Shown in pieces: positions 1-6,213 of a stretch of 22,785 bases of DNA. Numbering within the stretch: the stretch's first letter is position 1; each line of letters opens with the position of its first letter. The stretch covers positions 1-22,785 of the forward strand of contig JBNJEM010000047.1 in NCBI GenBank assembly GCA_051745935.1, read 5' to 3'. The DNA is from JBNJEM01 sp051745935 (GTDB lineage Bacteria; Planctomycetota; Planctomycetia; Pirellulales; Pirellulaceae). A program made the translations under genes and the position numbers. Below the pieces are notes generated by a model. It made no database searches. It worked only from the letters and a program-made list of their open reading frames with translations, and was not told the origin of the DNA.

Positions 1-108
1 CGGTTTCCGTTCTGCATCTACTACAGCGTAAATGCAGATACGGTCACCGTCGTGGCGGTTCTCGATGCTAGGCGTGATCCGCTGTGGATACGGCGACGAC
101 TCGAATAG
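1..108 (+). CDS. RelE/ParE-family toxin, C-terminal end (5' truncated by window)
   Basis: Frame 1 is open from the first base to a TAG at 106-108 and gives 35 residues. They contain the pattern F-C-I-Y-Y-S-V, then T-V-T-V-V-A-V-L-D-A-R-R-D-P-x-x-W. This closely matches the last two beta strands and the terminal 'VLHxRRDPxxW' signature of ParE/RelE-type toxins of type II toxin-antitoxin systems. Family members act as mRNA interferases (RelE) or gyrase inhibitors (ParE); which applies here cannot be told from 35 residues. The usual length is about 95-105 aa, so roughly two thirds lie upstream of the window. The antitoxin gene normally sits just upstream and would also be outside. No recognisable antitoxin follows directly downstream. 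Confidence 0.72.
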   Translation, partial: RFPFCIYYSVNADTVTVVAVLDARRDPLWIRRRLE

Positions 109-435
109 CCGAAGAGCCAGAACTAGCCGCTGGACCGGAGCCGCCGATCCGGTGGGCATCAAGTGGAACGCTGATTGGCGACGGCCCGGTCAGTTTTGGC
201 GTTAGCCTACAACGACCACCTGCTCAAAAAATCGTGAACCTCAACGCAATCGGCCGTGTCCGCGTATGTACGTGCAACGAGCACAAATCAATGGCAATCC
301 CAAAGCTGATAACGGAGGTGCATCATGTAATCTCTCGTCCATCGCTCACCCGTTGTCGTTCCTCGCACAATTCGATCGTCTCGATCGGAATTCTTGCGAC
401 ATCACCTGCGTAAACTCCACCACAAGGAGAGAATC
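109..435. other. Intergenic region without a convincing gene
   Basis: About 330 bases between the toxin remnant and the next small gene. Open frames cross it (for example one from 84 to 413), but their translations match no family I recognise and have a shadow-like composition. The only notable item is a strong Shine-Dalgarno followed by ATG-TAA at 314-330, listed separately. Confidence 0.5.
314..330 (+). promoter_or_regulatory. Shine-Dalgarno plus start-stop (ATG-TAA) site
   Basis: GGAGGT at 314-319 is a near-perfect Shine-Dalgarno. Five bases later comes ATG at 325-327, followed directly by TAA. This would be a start-stop element that can load a ribosome without making a peptide. It lies about 105 bases upstream of the small gene at 436 and on the same strand, so a leader role is conceivable. 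It may equally be a decayed gene start or chance. Confidence 0.3.
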
Positions 436-642
436 ATGGGTATCGAAGGAACCCAACCTCTCGGCGACTGGGGCAAAAAGATCCCAGTCAATGACAATGT
501 GCATATCACGCAGACCAACGCAACCTCACGCGATGGACTGGGTGTGCATATCACGACGAACATTCCGGGCGAACAGGTCAAAGTTCACGACCGGTTCGAT
601 GCCAAAGGCAACTATCTCGGATCAAACTTCGGCCAAAGGTAG
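436..642 (+). CDS. Small hypothetical protein, 68 aa
   Basis: I do not recognise a family. The start ATG at 436 is chosen because AAGGAGAGA at 424-432 sits just upstream of it; an in-frame ATG at 394 has no such site. The product begins MGIEGTQPLGDWGKK and is polar and threonine-, asparagine- and glycine-rich, with a likely beta-strand pattern around residues 20-60. No signal peptide, TM segment, cysteine or obvious catalytic motif is seen. It is followed by a 13-bp perfect hairpin at 668-700, so it looks like a self-contained monocistronic gene. The good ribosome binding site and terminator argue that it is real; its function is unknown. Confidence 0.6.
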   Translation: MGIEGTQPLGDWGKKIPVNDNVHITQTNATSRDGLGVHITTNIPGEQVKVHDRFDAKGNYLGSNFGQR

Positions 643-667
643 CTCGGGATTACGCGTATTGAAATCA

Positions 668-700
668 GCCGCGTCCATCGGCACTGTCGATGGACGCGGC
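668..700 (+). terminator. Strong hairpin terminator after the 68-aa gene
   Basis: Perfect 13-bp stem (668-680 with 688-700), 7-base loop GCACTGT, followed by TTCTTC. It starts 25 bases after the stop at 642. The T tract is short and interrupted, so termination may be only partly intrinsic, but the stem is far longer than expected by chance. Confidence 0.65.
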
Positions 701-801
701 TTCTTCGTGCGCGGACAAAGAAAAGCAGGCTAACCATGCGGTGAACGGGAGCCGTCGATCATCGCGCCGCCCAAGACCACTTCGGGGCCAGCGTGTTTTG
801 G

Positions 802-912
802 ATGCGCCGGATGGCGGCGATCGGTGGCGAACAGGCAGCGATCGAAGATTAGCGAATCAAACGTGATGGCACTGAGCGTGGCATCGTCGAAATCACGGCG
901 GAAAGATCATGA
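802..912 (+). pseudogene. Possible decayed ORF upstream of the antitoxin-like gene
   Basis: The frame beginning ATG at 802 reads MRRMAAIGGEQAAIED, then an in-frame TAG at 850-852. It stays open again for 19 codons (RIKRDGTERGIVEITAERS) to TGA at 910-912. That TGA overlaps the ATG of the next gene as ATGA, the arrangement typical of translationally coupled gene pairs such as toxin-antitoxin operons. The coupling suggests this was once the upstream partner and has been broken by the TAG and by loss of its 5' part. I cannot name a family. Confidence 0.25.
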
Positions 913-1127
913 TTGCAAACGACCAAGAATTAAACGTCACTCTTGACCGTATCGCGAAATTCCAACGGCAGGTCTCGCATCTGCGCAACGTGGAGACGAA
1001 CCCCGAGAATTATCACGGATCCGCGTCGGGTTTTCTCGCAGAAATTGACCGTATGCAGTTGGAAGTCCGGGAATACCTCAGCCTGCATCCAGCAGAAGTC
1101 GCGAAAAGCGATGCAGAAATCGGGTAA
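909..1127 (+). CDS. Small protein resembling N-terminal part of HTH antitoxins, 72 aa
   Basis: The product begins MIANDQELNVTLDRIAKFQ and continues with EIDRMQLEVREYLSL. From memory this resembles a family of about 70-aa proteins, and the N-terminal segment of some HigA-like/XRE antitoxins, that typically start 'MI-x-N-D/E-x-x-L-x-x-T' and contain a helical 'EI-x-R-x-Q-x-E-v-x-x-Y' segment. No HTH domain follows, so it would be a free-standing short member. Two amphipathic helices are predicted by eye, with no TM segment. The ATG at 909 overlaps the TGA of the upstream broken frame (ATGA). The upstream purine-rich GGCGGAAAG is a modest ribosome binding site. Role as antitoxin is inference. 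Confidence 0.55.
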   Translation: MIANDQELNVTLDRIAKFQRQVSHLRNVETNPENYHGSASGFLAEIDRMQLEVREYLSLHPAEVAKSDAEIG

Positions 1128-1160
1128 GGGAGCCGGTTGCCGGGCACCCTCCCCACACCA

Positions 1161-1184
1161 CCTAGCAGGCGGATCCGCGCTAGG
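1161..1184. repeat. Nested palindrome at a gene/remnant junction
   Basis: CCTAGC at 1161-1166 pairs with GCTAGG at 1179-1184. Between them lies the perfect palindrome GCGGATCCGC at 1169-1178. It sits between the small antitoxin-like gene and the point where dehydrogenase homology begins (about 1186). It could be a terminator (no T tract) or mark a recombination junction. Confidence 0.35.
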
Positions 1185-1185
1185 C

Positions 1186-1523
1186 GGTTCCGCGAAGAGG
1201 ATTTGGCGACCGCTTTGAATGAAGGTAGAATCGGGGGCGCCGCGCTGGATGTCCTTTCCGTCGAACCGCCGTCCGCGGACAATCCATTGTTGCAGGCAAA
1301 TATACCGGTCGCGGATGACTTTCTCCGCCGCGAGTCCGACCAACGGGAGGACGGCTTGCGTCGGGCAGCCTTCCACCCGGAAAAATCCAACCGCCTGAAA
1401 TATACTCCACATATCGCCTGGGCCACGCTGGAGGCCAGACGGCGGTTGATGGCAATCACCGTGGAGAACGTGCGGGCGTTTTTGCGGGGAACACCTCGTA
1501 ACGTGGTCAACGCGGCGCCGTAG
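1186..1523 (+). pseudogene. D-2-hydroxyacid (glycerate-type) dehydrogenase, C-terminal remnant with repeat insertion
   Basis: The frame reads EEDLATALNEGRIGGAALDV followed by LSVEPPSADNPLLQA, then after an insertion TPHIAWATLEARRRLMAITV, ending near RNVVN. These are the conserved NAD-domain end and C-terminal helix of D-isomer-specific 2-hydroxyacid dehydrogenases. They include the V-E-P-P-x-x-x-N-P-L-L block and the catalytic-His block T-P-H-I-A-W. Family proteins are about 310-330 aa; only about the last 85 family residues remain, with no Rossmann GxGxxG part. Between NPLLQA and TPHIAW sits a copy of the 100-bp dispersed repeat (1301-1404), which keeps the frame open and adds about 33 foreign residues. 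Loss of the N-terminal two thirds makes this a dead gene. Confidence 0.82.
1301..1404 (+). repeat. 100-bp TATA-bounded dispersed repeat, copy 1
   Basis: TATA at 1301-1304 and again at 1401-1404 (the longer word AAATATAC recurs exactly 100 bases apart, 1298 and 1398). The interior, beginning CCGGTCGCGG and ending CCGCCTGAAA, differs from the reverse complement of the copy at 21301-21404 at only about two positions. It is inserted inside the dehydrogenase remnant. The left part can fold: TCGCGG pairs with CCGCGA across a 13-base loop. Confidence 0.88.
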
Positions 1524-1656
1524 CCGTTGTGGCGGCACGTGTCGGGGCGGAGCTGGTGGTGGTCGCAAGGGAGTTGCATCGAAGGCCATTTCCGGTCAGA
1601 ATTGCTGTCACGAAAAGTGAATCCCCCGGACGTTGGTGCAAGAGGGAGGTCGGGAC

Positions 1657-3429
1657 GTGGCAAAGGCAGGGGAAAGTGGGAAGGGAGTGATCCGCCGGGG
1701 GCCCTATCCGGAGTTGACCTGGACGGCCGTGCTGGTCGGCTACGCGCTGGGGATTCTCATTACCATCAGCATGGGCTATGCCTGTCTCATTCTTGGCTTC
1801 TCTCACGAAGGGTCGGAACTGGCCGCCATCCTCGGCTTCGGCATTCTCCGGGGTCTGCTGGGCCGCAGCAGTATCATTGAAAACAACATCAGCCAGACGG
1901 TTGCCAGCAGTGTCAACGGCGCCTCGGCCGGCATCATGTTTTCCGTTCCAGCCTTGTTTATCTTGGGCCACACGGACTTTAATCCGTACCTCATGATATT
2001 TGGCGCCATAGCCGGTGGCTTTCTTGGCATCGCCTTCATCATTCCGCTGCGCAAGCAAATGATCGACTTTGAGCGGCTGACGTATCCGGGCGGGGTTGCC
2101 GTCGCCACCGTGCTCAAATCACCCGGCGCGGGCGTCCACAAGGCGATGCTGCTGGTGGTCGGGATCTTCCTTAGTGGCGCCGTGAGCATCGTAAGCCACG
2201 TGACGGAGTTCGACAATTGGGCACTGGGCCAGCAATTGGGCATGCCCGATTACATGAACGGCGTCTGGTTCGTCTCGCTGCTGACCATCGGCATTGCCTT
2301 CATCGCCGGCAAGGGGGGCTTGTGTTTCGTCATCGGCGGATATGCGTGCTACTGGGTGCTGGCTCCGATCCTGGCGCAGACGGATCTGTTTCTATTTCCT
2401 TCTGCGGCAGAGTTGCAGGATCTATATCCGAAAACGTCGGAGTATATGCGGATGCCGAAGTATCTGCGTGTCATGCTGTTTCGGCCCGTCGGGATTGGCA
2501 TGCTCGTCGGTGGCGCACTGACGGGCATTGTTCTAGCTCTGCCACTGATTGTCAGCGCCGTCAAGAGCATGCAATCGGCTGCCAAGAGCGGCGCCTCGCA
2601 GTCAAAGGACGAGATGCCCATCAAGCTGCTTTATGTGGGGATTGTCGGCGCGGTCATTGTCCTGGGGTTCGTGGCGGTGATGTCGGTGGAGGAAATGGGG
2701 TTGGTCCGTGGTATCATCATGGCGGTGCTCGGCACCCTGTGGATCTGGATGGCCGGCGTGATCTTGTCCGAGTGTATCGGTCGCACGAATTGGTCGCCCA
2801 TGAGCGGCATGACACTGATCGCCGTGACCATTCTGATTGTAATCACCCGAGGGCTTGGTGATACGGCAGCCATCGTTTCATCGGTCATGGTGGGAGCGGC
2901 GACGTGCATGGCCATGGCGCAAGCGACGGATCTCATGCTTGACCTCAAGACCGGTTATTTGGTTGGTGCCATTCCAAAGAAACAACAGACGGGACAATTC
3001 CTCGCCACCTGGCTGGGCCCCGTGCTCATGATTGGGTTGCTGTTCGTCCTTCATCGCGCTTATGGGTTGGGAAGCACCAGACTGCCCGCCCCACAGGGAA
3101 CGGTACTCGCCAGCATGATCGAAGGGATCCTCGAGGGCAACGTGCCGGTTCACAAGTACCTGGCCGGCGCGGGCCTGGGAGCCCTTCTCAGCACCACGGG
3201 CATCGGTGGACTTGGAATCCAAGTCGGGCTTGGGTTCTATCTGCCGTTCAGCATCGTTCTAACGTACACGATCGGCACGATTACGCGCATCGTGAGCGAT
3301 CGGAGCATGGGGCGACACTTTAGTGAAGAGGTCGGTGTCCCCATCGCGGCGGGACTGGTCATTGGCGAGGGCGTGGTGGGGGTCGGCTTCGCGGTCCATT
3401 CGGTGGTTCTGGGAATGATCGGAGGATAG
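1657..3429 (+). CDS. OPT-family (oligopeptide transporter-like) membrane protein, 590 aa
   Basis: A polytopic membrane protein with roughly 14 hydrophobic segments. The PGGVAVATVLKSPGAG block (near nt 2088) and the glycine-rich C-terminal stretch GIGGLGIQVGLGFYLPF (near nt 3197) match bacterial OPT transporters, which import short peptides or metal chelates by proton symport. The frame extends upstream to a TTG at 1633. I choose GTG 1657 because GGGAGGT at 1644-1650 lies six bases before it. Nine bases separate it from the next gene on the same strand, suggesting a two-gene operon. The substrate cannot be deduced. The upstream dehydrogenase remnant (ending 1523) is not obviously co-functional. 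Confidence 0.88.
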   Translation: MAKAGESGKGVIRRGPYPELTWTAVLVGYALGILITISMGYACLILGFSHEGSELAAILGFGILRGLLGRSSIIENNISQTVASSVNGASAGIMFSVPALFILGHTDFNPYLMIFGAIAGGFLGIAFIIPLRKQMIDFERLTYPGGVAVATVLKSPGAGVHKAMLLVVGIFLSGAVSIVSHVTEFDNWALGQQLGMPDYMNGVWFVSLLTIGIAFIAGKGGLCFVIGGYACYWVLAPILAQTDLFLFPSAAELQDLYPKTSEYMRMPKYLRVMLFRPVGIGMLVGGALTGIVLALPLIVSAVKSMQSAAKSGASQSKDEMPIKLLYVGIVGAVIVLGFVAVMSVEEMGLVRGIIMAVLGTLWIWMAGVILSECIGRTNWSPMSGMTLIAVTILIVITRGLGDTAAIVSSVMVGAATCMAMAQATDLMLDLKTGYLVGAIPKKQQTGQFLATWLGPVLMIGLLFVLHRAYGLGSTRLPAPQGTVLASMIEGILEGNVPVHKYLAGAGLGALLSTTGIGGLGIQVGLGFYLPFSIVLTYTIGTITRIVSDRSMGRHFSEEVGVPIAAGLVIGEGVVGVGFAVHSVVLGMIGG

Positions 3430-3438
3430 GGACTCGCC

Positions 3439-3981
3439 ATGAAATCATTCGGTTTTCTTTTGGTAACGGTCGGCTTCATTGGCGGCGCGCTGGCATCGGT
3501 GATTAGTGAGTCGCTCGTGCATTGGGCCTGGTACGTTCCAGCCCTGGCCGTGGGCGTGGCCGGCGTCGTTGTCATCCGTACCCATGAGGCTCGGCACCGG
3601 ACGACCACCCATCGCGTGGCGGCCAACATCGAGGCCGTACAAGATAGTTTGGAGCGGATTGCATCCAACTTGAAAGAACTCAATGGCAACAAGAACTCGA
3701 TCGACACCTACGAGATGCGTCACCGCGTCGACGAGCTGTTCATGGACGATCTGGAAAGGTTCGTGGACGCGCGCGAGAGCATCGCGGATCGGCATGGTCT
3801 CGCCGCGTACGGAGACATCATGAGCAGTTTCGCTGCCGGCGAACGCTACCTCAACCGCGTTTGGTCCGCCTCGGCCGACGGCTACATCGACGAAGTTAAC
3901 GAGTACCTTGAGAAAGCGGAAAGCCAATTCGCCGAAAGTCTCGACCTGGTCCGCCAACTGTCCGATGCGCCCGCGGCATAG
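3439..3981 (+). CDS. Two-TM protein with cytosolic-type helical tail, 180 aa
   Basis: No family recognised. Two hydrophobic segments (about residues 4-24 and 29-47) are followed by a charged helical region of about 130 residues. Heptad-like stretches occur around HRVAANIEAVQDSLERIASN and EVNEYLEKAESQFAESLDLV, suggesting a coiled coil or helical bundle. GGAGG at 3420-3424 serves as ribosome binding site at a long spacing. The start is nine bases after the OPT transporter stop, so the two genes are almost certainly co-transcribed. An accessory or regulatory subunit of the transporter is a reasonable inference but not shown by the sequence. Confidence 0.75.
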   Translation: MKSFGFLLVTVGFIGGALASVISESLVHWAWYVPALAVGVAGVVVIRTHEARHRTTTHRVAANIEAVQDSLERIASNLKELNGNKNSIDTYEMRHRVDELFMDDLERFVDARESIADRHGLAAYGDIMSSFAAGERYLNRVWSASADGYIDEVNEYLEKAESQFAESLDLVRQLSDAPAA

Positions 3982-4035
3982 AGATGGCAAATACGTTGAT
4001 GGCGTCATGGCGATGCAACGGAAAAGGAAAATGCC

Positions 4036-4182
4036 ATGACCTGTCATATCTTACCGATCGCTTGTACGATTCCGTTGGTTTTCACCATGCAAGCCCGGGC
4101 TCTGGAGCCAGCCGATCCGGACTCCAGACGGGGGCATTTCAGCTTTTGCGCTGTTTGTCACCGGGCGTTTCCTTGGGTTTAG
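4036..4182 (+). pseudogene. Possible signal-peptide-bearing ORF interrupted by the IS derivative
   Basis: ATG 4036 has AAAAGGA at 4022-4028 seven bases upstream. The product starts MTCHILPIACTIPLVFTMQA and then RALEPADPDSRR, resembling a short Sec signal peptide followed by a mature N-terminus. At codon 32-33 the frame enters the left terminal inverted repeat of the element at 4130 and stops at 4180-4182. It may be the 5' stub of a gene disrupted by the insertion. No clear continuation is recognisable after 4570, so this stays tentative. Confidence 0.3.
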
Positions 4183-4570
4183 GGGGTTTGGGGCGGCGAG
4201 TGAAGGGGCAGCCGGGGCGGTTGCGGATGTGGCGTGCGAGTCGATCGTCATCGCATAGAGCAGCCGCGGGGACTTGTACGATCGCTTCGCCGCCGTCAGG
4301 GTCGTTCCAGAACATTTCGGTCCCTTTCGCGCGGTGGTTCATTTCCTTCACGAGGGATTCCATCCAGGCCGTTGTGATCGGCAGGCCGGCTTGGCGGTAG
4401 GCCGGATAATTCATCCGTTCCCGATTGTTGCTCAGGTACATGATCACACTCTAAAACATGCAAATCCATTCTCCAACCATCCACGACCGACGCAGCTTAC
4501 CAAATAGCCGCAATTTCTCCTATTGACGTTTTCCGCCGGTGACAAACAGCGCAAAAGCTGAGATGCCCCC
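4130..4570 (-). mobile_element. Internally deleted insertion sequence (MITE-like) with intact terminal inverted repeats
   Basis: The left end 4130-4163 and the right end 4537-4570 are inverted repeats of about 34 bp with one mismatch (TTTC versus TCTC next to GGGGGCA). Their core is AGCTTTTGCGCTGTTTGTCA. Between them, on the minus strand, are the last ~100 codons of a transposase whose stop codon lies inside the left repeat. The 5' two thirds or more of the transposase gene is missing, so the element is about 441 bp and could move only with a transposase supplied in trans. No target-site duplication is evident; the right flank continues a C run. Confidence 0.8.
4139..4447 (-). pseudogene. Transposase C-terminal fragment
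   Basis: The 102-residue frame reads YLSNNRERMNYPAYRQAGLP, then TAWMESLVKEMNHRAKGTEM, then FW and later AAALCDDDRLARH. This resembles the C-terminal region of transposases common in planctomycetes, with the 'RM-x-Y-x-x-Y-R-x-x-GLP-x-x-S/T-x-x-x-ES' and 'R-x-KGTE-x-FW' blocks (ISKra4-like by memory; the family is not certain). The conserved ES glutamate region is present (MESLVKE) but the N-terminal catalytic portion is absent. The frame begins at an internal ATG and is cut by the internal deletion of the element. Confidence 0.75.
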
Positions 4571-4804
4571 CCCGTGCTGGCAGCGATACGTTTCACATTG
4601 CCACGAATCGCGGCGCGGGTTACAATTCGTTTCCCGATGGGTAACCGTTCACGGGCAAGAGACTGATATCCGCGGAGGTTCGCCCTCCAGTTGCACATTT
4701 TGAAGGAAGACTTTTCAACGTGCAAATGCTCGTGGCGTCCCCATGCGGGCTGCCGTGTCCAGGCCGTGTAGCGGAGCCCGCGACTGGCTAGCCCGATGAT
4801 TCAG
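4571..4804. other. Noncoding stretch between IS derivative and 81-bp tandem repeats
   Basis: No gene is supported here. A minus-strand frame (4444-4725) crosses the IS boundary and has no family resemblance. The last part, near 4735-4804, is GC-rich and reads like a dispersed intergenic repeat leading into the tandem array, but I cannot confirm other copies inside this window. Confidence 0.4.
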
Positions 4805-5047
4805 CGGGTAGCAGACGGGGATTTCGCTTCCAAAACGCCCTGGATGACCGGAAGCGTGCAAGGTCTGTTCGACAGTTTTTACAGCCGGTAATAAAACGGG
4901 GATTTCGCTTCCAAAACGCCCTGGATGACCGGAAGCGTGCAAGGTCTGTTCGACAGTTTTTACAGCCGGTAACAAAACGGGGATTTCGCTTCCAAAACGC
5001 CCTGGACCACGGGAAGCGTGCAGGTTTGTTCGAGAGTTTTGGGTGCA
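4805..5047. repeat. Three 81-bp tandem repeats upstream of kdsD
   Basis: The word ACGGGGATTTCGCTTCC begins at 4815, 4896 and 4977, an exact 81-base period. Copies 1 and 2 are nearly identical; copy 3 diverges towards its 3' end (GGACCACGGGAAG and GTTCGAGAGTTTTGGGTGC). Each unit has arms CGCTTCC and GGAAGCG (4825-4831 and 4850-4856 in copy 1) around an 18-base loop, so each can form a hairpin. The array ends about 50 bases before the kdsD start and so lies in its promoter/leader region. Because 81 is a multiple of three, frames run open through it; I regard those as artefacts. Confidence 0.88.
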
Positions 5048-5097
5048 TGAGTGTCCGGTTTCTTTATCGCGGGATGTATGTCCAGGAAGGCGTGAAC

Positions 5098-6195
5098 ATG
5101 AGCACGGAAGCTCCGCGTCAAGTGCCTGAGTTTTCTCCATTGGAGCAGTTGCAATTCGCGCGGGAAGTATTGCGTGGCGAAGGGGACGCGATCCTCGCTT
5201 TGGCGGAGCGACTTGGGGAGGAGTTTTTGCAAGCCGTGGGATTATTGGCGGGATGCCGGGGCAATGTAATTGTCACGGGCATGGGAAAGGCGGGGCTGGT
5301 AGGCCGGAAGATCGCGGCCACATTGGCATCGACGGGAACGAGCAGTCACTTTCTGCATCCAAGCGAGGCGGTACACGGCGATTTGGGCCGCATACACGCT
5401 CTGGATCTGGTGCTGGCACTTTCCTTTAGCGGCGAGACGGCGGAGTTAACGCGTCTGTTGACGTCGCTCGCGGAGCTGGACACATCAGTGGTCGCTGTCA
5501 CTGGGAACGCGTGCAGCACACTCGGACGGAAAGCCGGTATCACGCTGGAGCTCGGCGCGATTCAGGAGGCGTGTTTTTTGGGATTGGCGCCCACGACAAG
5601 CACCACGGTCATGTTAGCGCTCGGCGACGCCTTGGCATTAGTCATCAGCCGCCTGAAAGGTTTTGGGCGGGGGGATTTTGCACGATTTCACCCCGGTGGA
5701 AATCTGGGGCGGAAGCTGGCGCGAGTGGAGGAGGTGATGCGGCCGCTGCACGAATGTCGGGTATCCGAGCAGGCGGAGACGGTGCGCGACGTGCTGATCA
5801 AGGTAAGCCGCCCTGGGCGTCGCACGGGCGCGATCATGTTAGTCGACACGGACGGCTGTTTGACGGGATTGTTCACCGACAGCGATCTAGCTCGCATGCT
5901 CGAGCACGGTCGGGAATCGGCCTTGGACGCGCCGATCTCGCAAGTCATGACCCGCAACCCGACCACGGTGCCGCCACGGACGTTTCTTCAAGAGGCGACG
6001 GAGTTGCTCGCGGAGAAAAAAATTAGCGAGTTACCGGTGGTGAATCATGAACTCAGGCCACTCGGCATGATAGACATCACCGACCTGTTGGGGCCCACGG
6101 GACGCGTGGCTGATCCGTCCGCCCCAATCCCATCCAATCCGCCGTTGGAAGCCGATTCCTGGCGAGCGAAGACGTTTCGATTTCCGAGCTCTTAG
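5098..6195 (+). CDS. kdsD: Arabinose-5-phosphate isomerase (KpsF/GutQ/KdsD family), 365 aa
   Basis: This enzyme interconverts D-ribulose 5-phosphate and D-arabinose 5-phosphate, the first step of KDO synthesis for LPS. The SIS domain spans about residues 45-190, with GMGKAGLVGRKIA (61-73), SHFLHPSEAVHGDLG (83-97) and SFSGETAEL (109-117). It is followed by the family block HPGGNLGR (198-205) and two CBS domains (about 213-270 and 285-340) that usually bind regulatory nucleotides. Length is slightly above the usual 320-330 aa because of an extra N-terminus and a proline-rich tail. I choose ATG 5098, with AGGAAGG seven bases upstream, over in-frame ATGs at 5074 and further upstream. kdsC follows after 18 bases. 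The 81-bp tandem repeats lie just upstream. Confidence 0.93.
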   Translation: MSTEAPRQVPEFSPLEQLQFAREVLRGEGDAILALAERLGEEFLQAVGLLAGCRGNVIVTGMGKAGLVGRKIAATLASTGTSSHFLHPSEAVHGDLGRIHALDLVLALSFSGETAELTRLLTSLAELDTSVVAVTGNACSTLGRKAGITLELGAIQEACFLGLAPTTSTTVMLALGDALALVISRLKGFGRGDFARFHPGGNLGRKLARVEEVMRPLHECRVSEQAETVRDVLIKVSRPGRRTGAIMLVDTDGCLTGLFTDSDLARMLEHGRESALDAPISQVMTRNPTTVPPRTFLQEATELLAEKKISELPVVNHELRPLGMIDITDLLGPTGRVADPSAPIPSNPPLEADSWRAKTFRFPSS

Positions 6196-6213
6196 GTCAG
6201 AGGAACTGCGCAC

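Noticed and set aside
930..1663. Two ~217-codon minus-strand frames over the dehydrogenase remnant
   Set aside because: They are antisense to recognisable dehydrogenase sequence and the 100-bp repeat, whose copies give similar arginine-rich frames elsewhere.
1507..2058. Minus-strand 183-codon frame
   Set aside because: Antisense shadow of the OPT transporter 5' region.
4805..5047. Possible CRISPR array
   Set aside because: Units are contiguous 81-bp repeats without unique spacers, and no cas gene is present; the 16-bp and 15-bp arrays likewise have no spacers.
4715..5232. Minus-strand frames through the 81-bp array encoding 27-residue repeats
   Set aside because: The unit length is a multiple of three, so the frame is open by construction; three overlapping frames do this at once and none has a ribosome binding site or family match.
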